Shown here: positions 44,501-55,700 of the stretch, piece by piece
Layout of the letters: the number at the start of each line of letters is the position of its first letter
Position numbering within the stretch: position 1 is the stretch's first letter
Assembly: GCF_051020765.1 (NCBI RefSeq)
Contig: NC_134930.1
Location: 9,176,001 to 9,240,000 of the forward strand
From: Lasioglossum baleicum
Lineage: Eukaryota; Arthropoda; Insecta; Hymenoptera; Halictidae
Length of the DNA: 64,000 nt
Direction: 5' to 3'
Program-made: the position numbers and the translations under genes
Notes under the pieces: model-generated
What the model saw: only the letters and a program-made list of their open reading frames with translations
The model's database searches: none
What the model was told of the DNA's origin: nothing

Positions 44501-47417
44501 TTCTGTGGCATAAAGAATTTTGCGGCGAGTTTCTTTTACAAATATCCACCGATCCAGAGGTGTAGATTCACCCCTAGGACGGATGGCCATTATTTTTTAT
44601 ACACGCTGTACATATGAGGTTTCAGAGATGGCCGCAGTTCTAATAACACTGGCTGTATTTCGAGGTGTAACGGCGGCGCAGCGCGGCGCGGCGTTCGTGT
44701 GCTACGATCAGTAGAAAATGGGGCAGAAAAATTTTCCAACAATGCAACCGTACGATACTGCGAAATACAGCACGCACAGTCATCCTATAATTTATTAGAT
44801 CGATTTGTAGTTGCGTGAACCGTTACCGGAACGAGAGAGATCGGTGGACCCCGCGGTGTCCCATCGAGTCTCCATCGGTTCTCCACGGTGTCCGATTTTG
44901 CAGGGCGTGTTCCTGATGTACCTGTACGTGGGGAGCATAGCGGTGATCATCAGCATCTATATATGGGTGTTGGTGGACAGTTGCGGCGGCAGCCTCGGTA
45001 GCGGTGCCGGAGGCGTCGATGACGCGGAACTCGGTGGCACGTCTTTGACCAGGTTCGGCTCCCTGAAACGAGCTCACATCTCACGTTCCAGAACGGCGCC
45101 GACAAGCTTTTACATTCGGGTTGGGGCATTGCGTGAGTTTTCTTCAATTCGATCCAGTTCCATCGATCTAGAAGACTAACGAATAACTAACGAAAAAAAC
45201 AACCGTGTCCTGGATAGTCTTCGGTCTGGCGACCCTCGTCTTCAATGGACTCGAGATAGCGATGCATTCGATGATGCAGGGTGCGGAATGTCTCAGCGAC
45301 GTTGTCTTCGTGCATCCGGTTCTACATGGACTGTTCACCTTCCTGCAGATGCACTTCCTCTTTGTCAACTCTCAGGTTACAGCTTTAATCATTAATTTTC
45401 TTCAATATATGTATATTTCTAGGTGTGTTTCTTCTAGACACATTAAATAATCTTTATTCCAAAGAAAAAGAAATTCCGTATTCTCATAATTCAAAAAATT
45501 GTTTGTTTGTAGGTTTTGGTGGAAAGGTTCGGCCTAGCAGCGAGGTTCGGTTTCATTCATCTCGCGGCGACGAATATCGCCGTTTGGATACGATTGGTCA
45601 TTTGGGATTCGGCACAAGAATGGACATACTTTGTTCACCTGGCGCAAAGAGGATTGCCCAATTCTGCGTCCCCGTTGAATCTTCGAGGTTTCCCCGAGTC
45701 TCTGATAAGACACCCTAGAGACCTGATAGGTCTGCTGCTATCGATTACTCGAAAAAATTTCTACAGTGGGGCCCCATTTATGTATCCAACAATCAAACTA
45801 ACTGCTTCTCTATGTATAGAGGGAAGAGCAAAAGTTCTATCAACTTAATTGTAGCAGCTCGGAAACGATTTCATTATCTACTTTCACAATATCAATTAGA
45901 CTGTGGATTTCTATGTAAAATAAAGAATGTATTTCTTCTTTCAATAATTGTACCAAGTTGCAAATAATGTAACAGTATTCTGAAATTCTTCTAGAACGTC
46001 CTTAGATTTTTGTTGTCCGTTCATGAATTTTTTCGAGAAATAAATGGAGTCTCGCTGTAACCGTTAAATGTCTCGAGTCCACCGAGGAGACAGCAATATA
46101 GGCTGTAGCGATCTCGAAGATGAAATTGTTTGCTTCGAGGTCGTTCGCCCCTGCTCCTTCCTCGTGAAAGTGGTCTCGACTCGACTAGTCGAATGAGTTT
46201 AGCTCTGCCGTCTCTGTTCTCCAGGATAATGTGCAATGCTCGTCTTCTTCCAGATTACTCCTCCCCAGAGAAAGAGACCTTACATCCCTACCAGCCGATC
46301 TCGAACGAGCAAATCTCCCAGGTGATAGCTCTGCAAGAGTGCCTCAACACAAATGCCTTGGGTCAACTATGGACATCGAGCATGCCGTTCCTCTATCCGT
46401 TCATCGTGCAATTTAGGTATTTACAGTTTTCGAGAAAATTCCTCCAAAATATGTAGTAATTCTTCTTTCGAACTACTTGCATAAATTGTACGCAATCTGA
46501 GAATATCCTGAAATTGGTGCGACTCGCAACTAGCTAGAACTAGCTAGAATAAAATTCAATCGACAACTCCATCGTGTTCCAGCCTAATCGCCGCAGCAGT
46601 CACATTCGTGATGGGCCAGAACGTCGGCCGTAATCTTCTGCCGCACAAGCAAAAGTTCCACAGCAGCAAGGACCTAACGAGTCACACAAAAGTGGGCTGC
46701 GATGGGTCCAGCAAAGGCTTGTTCCTCGGCATCCTGTGCATGGTAGCCGGTATCGTGGTAATCCTGATCTTCCTGGTGGTCAGAGAGGACAAGAACTTCC
46801 CGTTGAACATTCTTTCCTGGCTAACCTGCGGCACTTTGATCAGCATCCTGACTCTGAGCACCTTGATGACTGCCAGTGGCTTGATCCAGGTCAGGCAGAT
46901 GTCCGTTGTAACAAAAGCACCAGCAGCCCTGGACAGTTTACTATCCAACGTAGCATTGTTCGGCGTTCAACTGTACTCTGTGTTCACTATTGTGGTCACT
47001 GCTTGCTCCTTGGCCATACTGGACGACGAGACCGATGAAACTAAAAGGAGACACATCATGTTGCTAACTGCTTCCGTTTTACAACTGGTTCAGTGTTTTG
47101 CTCAGAGCACTTTGATCGCCGAAGCGTCCAAGAGGTCCTGTATCACGCGTTTCCAGATCATTGGGAAACCCGCTCGACAAGTGATCACATTCCTGCTCTT
47201 CAGCAACTCTGTTCTGTGGGCCTTTGATACCGTCGTCACTCAGAACTGGATCTCGCAGGAACTGCAATTGAGATTCTTTGGCGTGCTGGCTTGGGGGATT
47301 CTTTCGAGGATTGGTCTTCCGCTGTTGATCTTCTACCGGTTTCATAGTTGCGTGTTGCTGCTAGAAGCGTGGAACAAGTGTTATAGGATGCCCAGGGGAG
47401 AGCATCCGCTCAACTGA
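41517..47417 (+). CDS. OtopL: Otopetrin-family proton channel
   Basis: Otopetrins are plasma-membrane proton channels with twelve transmembrane segments. Exons seen: 41517 to about 41709 (N-terminal, polar; 3' border uncertain), 42048-42162, 44904-45132, 45218-45375, 45513-45729 (or donor at 45687, same phase), 46254-46416 and 46583-47417. Diagnostic motifs are LSNVYGQLVVVLMIALCLAE, YLYVGSIAVIISIYIWVLVD, SFYIRVGAL, MQMHFLF-type FLQMHFLFVNSQ, ERFGLAARFGFIHLAATN, ALGQLWTSSMPFLYPFIVQF, FPLNILSWLTCGTLISILT and SRIGLPLLIFYRFHSCVLLL. Frames join without stops at each GT-AG junction. The reading ends EHPLN-stop at 47415-47417. The start codon lies upstream and was not found. Two transposon copies sit in the 2.7 kb intron 42163-44903. 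An alternative last exon is proposed at 47639. Confidence 0.93.
42922..43204. mobile_element. Probable hAT MITE in an otopetrin intron
   Basis: CAGAGCCCGCTCT (42922) and the near-complement AGAGCGAGCGCTG (ending 43204) form short inverted ends with hAT-like CAG...CTG tips. CTCACAG occurs on both sides (42915-42921 and 43205-43211), seven of the eight bases expected. It is AT-rich and non-coding inside. Confidence 0.55.
43985..44608. mobile_element. Palindromic TA-flanked element in an otopetrin intron
   Basis: The ends CAGGGTGTATAAAAAGTAAT (43985) and ATTATTTTTTATACACGCTG (ending 44608) are inverted and bordered by TA on both sides. The arms stay matched for about 250 bp, for example GTCGTAAACAAATACTTATT at about 44159 against its complement at about 44400. 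The centre is near 44290. Non-coding, 624 bp. The TA target suggests mobilisation by a Tc1/mariner transposase. Confidence 0.78.
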
Positions 47418-47564
47418 CGACACAGAACGTCCCACTCTTGTTCCTCTAGGTTCGTAGACTCTTCGTTTCGTTGTGGAAGATTAGCGATCGGTTTGATCTG
47501 TTAACGGCAGACTAACTGCCTTTCGCTATGGTACCTTTTACTAAAGTATAGTATTTCTATAATT

Positions 47565-47570
47565 AATAAA
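47565..47570 (+). terminator. Polyadenylation signal of the short otopetrin form
   Basis: AATAAA about 150 bp after the stop at 47415-47417 and before the acceptor at 47639. Its position suits a short transcript that ends without splicing to the tail exon. Confidence 0.5.
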
Positions 47571-47638
47571 TTCATTACGGGCAAGACAGGCTACGAATGA
47601 ATTTGCACAGCCGATAAAACATTGAAACAACCTTCCAG

Positions 47639-48230
47639 GCTGCAGTCGAGGTTGCGTCGCTCCTGTTCGGAGCGATCCTACCACCGCAGAAAAGTGACGA
47701 TCAACCTGCGTCCGGACACCGAATGGTCCCCGACCACGCCGCAGACCTCAAACACATTCTGCCCAAGCACGTTGACAATGGACACGGTGCATTTCGTTCC
47801 GATCGTGGACAATCGGCTCTACTTTGACCCGATCCCATTGATCCGCGTGATGAGCTTGGACCACGAGAGGAGGAAGCTGCGTCATCGCCATCACCACCAC
47901 CACCACCACCACCACCAACACCAACACCAACACCAACACCACCATCAGCATCATCGTCGGCATCATCACAGGAAGCATCGTCGCGTCGTCAGCGATCCGG
48001 GCATGCGAAACTGGAGAGCAGCGAGTGAAAATACAAAACGACATCGCAGACTGTTCAGTTTCGACACTGGCATCGCCGGACCTTGGCAGGACACCGCGTT
48101 GCTCGAGGTGTCTCCTGCCGAGGATAACTGCAACGAGGACGCCCTATCTCCTGATGAGACGAACACGTCGACTTTTAGGAAAGTGCCATGGCATCCGAAC
48201 TTGCACATGCTCAAGTTGAGGAGAACGTAG
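47639..48230 (+). CDS. Putative alternative last exon of otopetrin, His/Gln-rich tail
   Basis: A CTTCCAG acceptor at 47632-47638 opens a frame with no stop until 48228-48230 (about 197 residues). An in-frame donor exists inside the preceding otopetrin exon: after 47377, in AACAA|GTGTTA. It leaves two bases of a codon, and the G at 47639 completes Lys. The joined protein would pass from the last membrane segment (LLLEAWN) straight into LQSRLRRSCSERSYHRR. The tail is basic at first, has an ordered-looking stretch (MDTVHFVPIVDNRLYFDPIP), then a His/Gln run encoded at about 47881-47980, then an acidic end. The His run arises from CAC/CAA repeats. The splice donor is weak. Alternatively this is a separate small gene or a 3' UTR frame. 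Confidence 0.5.
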
Positions 48231-49928
48231 CGATAGAAACGCACACCTGGGTCGCTGAGAAAATTCGACGTGGACTGTGAATTGCGCTGGAGTACGATAG
48301 AGTTCAGATAGTTATCCAGGAGTGATCAGTGATCTCTCTTCTATTCTGAACCTTTTAATTGTATTCTATTATTTGTATATGAACTGTTGATTTGCTAATT
48401 CGATTTGGACAGTGGACGATTTTGGTGATTTCAAATCTTCGCGCGCGCGCGCGCATACGAATTTCCCTTTGCATATTCTTCAAAAATTTGCAACACAATA
48501 TGTATTGTGTAGTGGACAGCTATTATGATAATCAGCGTATTTTTGTTTGCGTTTTTCGGAAAACAGACCGCGAAAGAAGTCTTCCACGTGTCGTTTATCT
48601 ACGTTTATACATATGTATTATATCAAAGCAAGCAACGGTTTTCAACGTGTTATCCATTCAAGATTTTGTTCTACCGCGTATCAACGTGGGTGACGATTAT
48701 CTCGGAGAGTGCAATGCCTTATGGTTTTTTTTTTCACGTGCAATATTATCGTTTATAAGGACCTACGGGTAGGAATTTATTTATTCGCGCGGATTGTACG
48801 TCGCTGCTAGCCATCGAGGTCTCGTTACCTTTCACGATCATGGAATTCTCTTGATCGTTTTGTGGAGTTCGTGTGCATGTGATCGATGGACCAAGGGTTT
48901 TATGCGTACAGGATTGTCCGGAATTTAGTATTGTATAGCGTGTACCACATTTTAGTTTCTGTAAATTGCCGCGGTACCTATTTTCATCACGATGCAAAAC
49001 GGTGATGGTTCGGTCAACAACGAGACCGAAGGTTCAACAAATTTCTTCAAATTGCTCAGCTTCTGGTTGTTAAATAGATCGTTGTTTTACAGTACTGAGA
49101 ATATCCAAGCGTGCGAATAATAGCTATCTTAAAAAATATTTTCATCCAAATAGATGATTCCTGTATCCGCGTAAATTTTCCGAAGTCTAATAGTAATTAT
49201 CGCGTTGTATATATATATAAATATTATATATTTCTTATGACACCTCGTAAGATTTCCTAGAACTCGGAACGTTAACGCAGAACTGTATTTATTAAAGTTA
49301 TGTTGGTTAAGTTTTAACAGGCTTTTTCGAGTTGAACAACGTGAACAAGATAACTCCTTAAAACACTTAACATAGATTACAATACGCGTAGAAAACGTAA
49401 TGTTAAGTAATAAATGATTGAAGAAGAAAAGGGTTTTTTATAGTTTTTGCCGTATCAACTGCTATTCGAAATCCCTAATTCTAGTATGTATACTGTATAC
49501 CATGATCCTCTGTATCCCGTAAAAGGAGCAGGCTCCTGCATCTGCCGAAGGAACCTATCCGCAAATTCTAAATCGTAATGACATAAAACAGGTCTGTCCA
49601 AGTCACATTGTGGCCTCGTACTATTAGGGGCTTATTATAGATCGAGAAGCAGCCAATTTGGCCAGTAAACGTCACTCGTACACTTTTCCCGCTTTCGTTG
49701 CTCACTCAAAAATGTGTGCGTTCGTTCGTTCTAACCTCCTCTCTGCCAATAAAAAATGGGAGTGGAAAGTGGAAATGGATGTATTCCAACATTTATACAT
49801 ACAGGTATAATAGCTGTTAGCACATTGGCAGGTTCCAAATTTTTCAATTTATGGCGATTAAGATTGCAAAGATGCGTTCGTGGAGAACCATTCGATAAAT
49901 TCATCTCTTCGACGGTGTATTATAACTA

Positions 49929-49962
49929 GACTTCAGGTTTTATGCATTTTTGGCAAAAATAA
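49929..49962. repeat. Solo end of the GACTGCGG MITE family
   Basis: GACTTCAGGTTTTATGCATT after a TA dinucleotide resembles the family terminus with a few changes. No partner end was found. Confidence 0.45.
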
Positions 49963-50329
49963 CACGGAATAAAGAACAGCGAAGGTACATGTGAAGCGAA
50001 TAAATAAATTCTCACTTACCCAACTCGCTTCTCGAAAATAACGTAAAGTAGTCGTTTTCAGTAGTCGTGAAACGAATCTGCGAAGTTCTCTTCAGAGATA
50101 TAGCGTTAAATATGTAGTATAAAGCGTGTTAGATGGAGTTTTGTTTATCGGGTCCTCCGTAAAAATCGATGCAACGGCGGAATGCGATAGGTAAGAGGCA
50201 AGAGGGGATAGGATAAGAGGATGCGTAGATAAGGAGAAAGTGCGAGAACGAAGGGGAGAGAGCAAGCATTCGCGAGAACTTTTGCACGAGGGAGCACCAC
50301 CTTATACGGCGGCGACCCGGGCTTCTAAA

Positions 50330-50337
50330 TATAAAGG
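50330..50337 (+). promoter_or_regulatory. Candidate TATA box
   Basis: TATAAAGG stands in a locally GC-rich setting followed by a self-complementary CGTCGTCCCGACGACG block and a TC-rich stretch, where a start site about 30 bp downstream would fall. It could drive the GTPase gene (coding start 52721) or an unrecognised transcript. No transcript evidence is available. Confidence 0.3.
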
Positions 50338-52720
50338 CGCCCGTCGTCCCGACGACGCTCTTCTCTGTCGGAGCGCACGCATTTCGCGTGCGAATCTCTT
50401 CTCTTTGCTCGTTCGCGATTCTCAGCCCCGTTCGCCTGCAATAAGAGGCCGCTGGAATCTAGCTGATACTTCATACTTCATACATACTACGTTGCGTCAT
50501 GGGAAACAACGTGAAAAACACCTAACGCCCAGCATTCATCCCAATTCCCGCAGCCTCGTCAGACCAATTTTCGAACAAGAAAAAGAGAAAACATCTAACC
50601 AAAATGAAAAGAAAAAAAAACAAATATCGAAGCTCATTTAGTGAACTGTAAAATAATTATCCTGGGATCCTTGTACTCGATCCTTCCAAAGCGATGGATC
50701 CATAGATTTTGGATAAATCCGAGTGAATTCAGAAACCTGCCTACAAATCAACCATCATTTGCTTTTGTACGAAAACGAAACACCGATTAAGTACATTCCC
50801 TGTTTTCCTATGAAATTGTTCAATTTGTTTAATGGCGGAGACGAAAGTCGCGTCAAACAGAGATTCTGCAGACCTCGAACGATACTTCTCTAGCTCGCTT
50901 AGGGGGTTTGGACAGGTTCAAGTTCATTCTCATTGGTTTATTGTACGATTGCTCTCTTCGAAAACTAGTTTGATTATTGTTGGTTCTGCTCTTCGACGAT
51001 CATCTTCGCGAACGTATTCAGAGAATCGGAGCGTTCTTCGGAGGGTTTCGATCGTGAAGCGAAGAACGCGAGGAACGTGTAGTCGTCCACATTGTGTTCG
51101 AGCGTGGGGTTGAATTGTTGTCGGAACGATTTGTAATTGCACGTTCCCGCCTATCGAGAGCGACAAACGAACACTCGTTTATTCGGGGCCTGAGAGGTTT
51201 ACGCGGACGCCACTGAATCACCGAATCTTGATCTCCTATGATCCAGAGATACTGGTCTAAGAGTCGCAGTTTTAAAAATACCTCTTGGCAGCCCAGTTTT
51301 CTCGGGTTTGCAGGGTCTACCTGGCCGACAGACCGCAGAGACATTGACTAGTGATCTCGTACAAAGATCCTACATACGTTTCGACCTAGCCACCGCGTCA
51401 TCGGCAACCTCGTTTCCTCTCATCGCTCTTTTCTCTTTTATTTTTTACTTATGACGAAAGTCGGCTATTTTTTCTCGCGCCACGCGAGTCCACATCTCGA
51501 AGCCGGAAGATGTGGTACGATCGAATTTCATGATTTCTCGGTGGTAGCGATGAATTATTGGTTTTACAGCGACAGGAGCATTCACACGAGTCCGAAAATA
51601 TACATATATGTGTGATACGGGGACAAGGTCGTCTTGGAAATCGGAAGGAATTCAAATTTCACGCGGTCCTTAATTAAATGGAACCTTGAAGAGAGGAGCA
51701 GCATTAGCGAACCTCAAGGTCCCGTGCTTTATGCGACGAACTGACTGACAATGAGTCGCGAGGTGTGCGCGCCGTGTTTTTACTATTAACACGTTGACCT
51801 CAGTTTTGGCAGTCGCGAAATGTCGGTGAAAACCAATGCAATTTGTTTCGGAAAATAGATAACAAGTCCGGATTCCTCGGATTGGGTTACCGGGTTCGTT
51901 CGATCATCGTTCGATCGTCGTCCGTTTCCAGATCATAAGCGAAACTTTATTATTACAACACGGTAACACAATTGTTTTCTGCGCTTTTGCGGTCATAATA
52001 GTTGACAGATAACCATAACGGATCCCAAGGTCTCTCAGGAATTTTCCTGTTCGCTGCACCCTCTTTGTATAAAACAGCTCAATCGAAAACTGCGAACGGT
52101 TCGCAAACAACCAAAGGATCCGAACGAAGGTTGCTTGTTCGCTCTATCGCCGTAACAATGCAAAGCCGAGCGATCAGCGAAGAATGGTCCCCTGTCTCCG
52201 ACCTTCTGAAAGTCACTTGGTCTGGTCCCGCGTGTTCTCGGGAGAGGCTCCTCGGTTTAATTTTACCAGCCATTAGCCGCGAGTATACCGCGGCGTCGAC
52301 AGATCGAGAAAATCGAGGAATCACCAACGCGACGCACGACGCGCGACGAGAACGGAACAGAAAATCGAAAGAAACGAGGCCATCTCTGGCCCCGGATCAA
52401 ATTAAAAAAGAACGGACCCACCGGCTAGACTCTAAAGACACCGACCCCGAACAGAAAAACCGTCGTTGTCGCTCGGACAGAGACGCGTCCTCGGACAGGA
52501 ACGCTTATAGTCGCTGCAGCTTGCTTGTATAGCGAGTATAGTCGGCGCGGTGCAACCGTCGTCGTCGTCGTCTACTGGGATCAAGAAGTAGAGGGGCGTC
52601 TGTCGGGGTTTGGCGGTAGTGACAATGCCAGTTCCTCGCGGGCGAGTTGGAGTCGAAGGCGACTATCGAGTGAGACGAGCTGCCAGCCCTGGCTCATCGT
52701 GTAGTGCCTAGTGAAACGAG

Positions 52721-55700
52721 ATGACGGGCTCGCGGCTGAGACCCGCGTTCTTCGTGGGCCTCTTCGTGGCCCTTCTAGCCTTACAGGGTGAGTGAAAGGT
52801 CCCCGAACCCCACCTTGGCTTCTAACATTCTTCGTAAGAGGAACCTGGGGTGACGTAATACCGAGCTGAACCGGACTGCCTGGAATTGCTCCAGACACGA
52901 AGAGTTCGTTCGACGTTCATCAGCATCTAGCTAGGTCTAGTTAGCTATAGCCGACCTTCTACGATGATCTTTAAGGTTTCTACTCTTGGTGTGATTTATA
53001 AACAGGAAGTTTGAAAACTAGGGGTTCAAATTCAGTGAGGACATTTTATAATGTCCTTGTAATCTGATTCTTCTGGTACTCGCGGTTTGAACCGGAATCG
53101 TGTACATGGATTTCCAGCCTTGGTGCCGGTTTCAACTATTCAGCACCCTTCAGACCCATCTTTCTTGCTCCCATAGTTGAATCGAACTCTATTTTAATAT
53201 GATCTACAACAGAAAAAGTCTACGAAGCAGTGGTTGAATGTCGGCGAACACAACTTTCCTAGATAATGTCCTTGCCTCGCCGCTCCGCGCCGCGCCGCGC
53301 CGGTTTAAACTAGTTAGCTCCCTTGGACTCCAACTTCTAGCTACCCAGTAGATAGGCATGACTGAGTTCCAACAGTGATCTTCGTTGTCTGGACCTTCCA
53401 TAGGCGTCATTTATAAATGAGAATTTTGAAAAGGTTGGAAGTCAATGGACATAACTTTTGATAACTCTTTTTGATAACTCGTGTGGTAATCTTGTGTTGC
53501 TAGTCTATTTATTTGACTGTTTCTTCGAGTAAGATTTCTTCCAGCTTGCAACAATTTAATAATACATAATACCGATTGAACTAGTTTGCCGCGGAAGCGA
53601 TCCGTCTAGCTACCACCCTGCTCTCTTGACCTTGCATTCTTTTCGGCACATGGCGTTCAGAATCGTGCGAGGGTTGATAGTTGATAGACACTTGATAGCG
53701 TAACATGATTCCTCCTTGAGGTAAATTCGAGGAAACCTGCTCTCCTCCTCCCGATAAACTACAATTAGCACGTTGACACGCGGAATTAAATCTAAAAATT
53801 CATTTTTCTGTTGATACTCATCGACCGTGCCAAATAGTGTACACTCGAACGCTGTGAGATGCGAGAAGACAAAAATAGTAATGACTATGATAAATCTTGA
53901 CGATTTAGTTTCCGTTTGGTTAAATACATAGCTTCAACTTTATGCTATTTTTGACGGCGCTGTAGTCAACGTAGTATCGCGTGTCGTGGTTTCTATGCCG
54001 TTCACAGTCCATTGTATTTTATCTCGGTTGAGTATATGCATACCGATCGATAGATTGCGGTTTTATGCATTTATGATAAAAATTAGCAGATCAAATTCCA
54101 AATAGAAAAAACATTTAAAGAATTTAAGACTGTTGTTGTCATCACATTTAACAATCGATTACAATTATTGGGAAAAGAATTGCACATCTGTGTAGCTTCG
54201 GTGTCCCGTGAGTCTAGCGATATTTAGTTTGCTTGGAGATCTAGACTAGCGACGTATTAATTTTGCATTAGAGTGAGTCTAAAATTTAGGTAGTTTAGGT
54301 AGTTCTGGTGGTCGAACGTAAATAAACAACTGTTTATTTTCATCGAATCGCGTTCAAAACAAATTCGCGCGACAATAATACGGTCATTTGTTGTCGTGTT
54401 ATTTTTAAATGTCACGCGTCGGCTTTTTTAAAGATGCACCTGGTCCCCGAGTTCGGCGTCGTTTATTTGCGTTAATTATGGTATAAATAAAGATCGACGT
54501 GCCGCGACTCGTGACGAGCGCCGATGGCTAAAGCTTCACGACTGCCTGCAAGCTCAGAATTTCCTCCCCGTTTTCGTCTCTTCGAATAAGATCGATAAGT
54601 TACGGACTTTACGGTGAAATATAAGTGGTGAACCTTTTCAGCTAAATCTTGATCATCTATCGGTGCATCAAAAGTCTCTCCATCGTCAAACTTGAAACTT
54701 TTAATCGGTGCGCGATATTCGAATAAAATTGGTGAACTTTTGATCATCACCTGAGATAGAGATGGATCATCGATCATTTTAGATGCCATGCCGCGCCGCT
54801 CCGTGCCTCATCGTGCATCTTGTTGATCTAGCGTTGATCGTTGCTGGGTCTTTCGAAAGTGTTTTCCGCCTCGGAAAAGCACGATTACAAGCTTTGTCGA
54901 AGGTCTACCGTGTATTTGGACAGGGCAGCTTTTTCGGAACTTTAGCGGACGATGATGTGGCCGTCGTGCTGACGAACCAGTGACGAACGACGAAGGTCAA
55001 TGTTACGTAAAGTAACATCTGCGTCATCGGTTCCTGGCTCGTTCGACTCGTTCGGCATCGAACCGATGAACCTGCGCGATCTGTTGCGTCATTATCGCCT
55101 GATTATTATTATATGCATATACGTGTATTATTAAATACCGCGTCTTGTCTGTTCGACGAACGTGACACTTGTTGAACAGCACTCGTCAACTTGTTCGTTT
55201 AACCTTTCAGCAATTCTGATTACTAGTAGACTGCAGATTTTTATGCAAAATAAAAATTTTTTTTCCCAATTGCATTTCATGCAAAATAGAAAGTTGTTGG
55301 CACGTTGAACAGAAATAATTTGGAAAATAGCATCAGGACGCGCGAGGAACATTCTCCTGAATATGATAGTATCATTGAAATTTATTTTACAAATTAGGAT
55401 AGATGTAGATGTTGGCCTAGATCGGTGAATCGGGTATTCTGCAAATGCTTTAAACTTAATCGGTCCGGCGCGTGGCGCGGCGCGGTGATCGAGGAAAAAC
55501 TGTCCGATTGTGGATTCAAGGATCCGTTATTTTGGGAATCGATGGAAACCGACTGTCAACAACTCGCAAATAATTACATAAGCACGGGTGTAAATCCGTG
55601 CCAGATTTGCTCTGAATTTCGCGAATCTAGCCGTGTATTCCGTTTAAAGGTACCTGCGCGAAATTCATTTTTTAGCAAAGGCGTTAATGAAATATTTTCC

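Larger units (their letters stand above)
48231..52720. other. Intergenic and probable 5' region of the sarcalumenin-type gene
   Basis: No further exon could be assigned. A short GC dinucleotide run lies at about 48439-48455. Short open frames (48392-48772, 50240-50641, 52002-52532) show no recognisable domain; the one at 50240 overlaps a TATA-containing promoter-like stretch. GTC repeats at 52557-52572 lie in the probable 5' UTR. Confidence 0.4.

Noticed and set aside
50240..50641. 133-codon frame
   Set aside because: It overlaps a TATA box and a promoter-like GC-rich stretch and has no known motif; more likely promoter and 5' UTR.
54472..54789. 105-codon minus-strand frame starting MASKMIDDPSLSQ
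   Set aside because: It lies within the first GTPase intron with no recognisable domain; the composition is only weakly coding-like. A nested gene cannot be excluded without transcripts.
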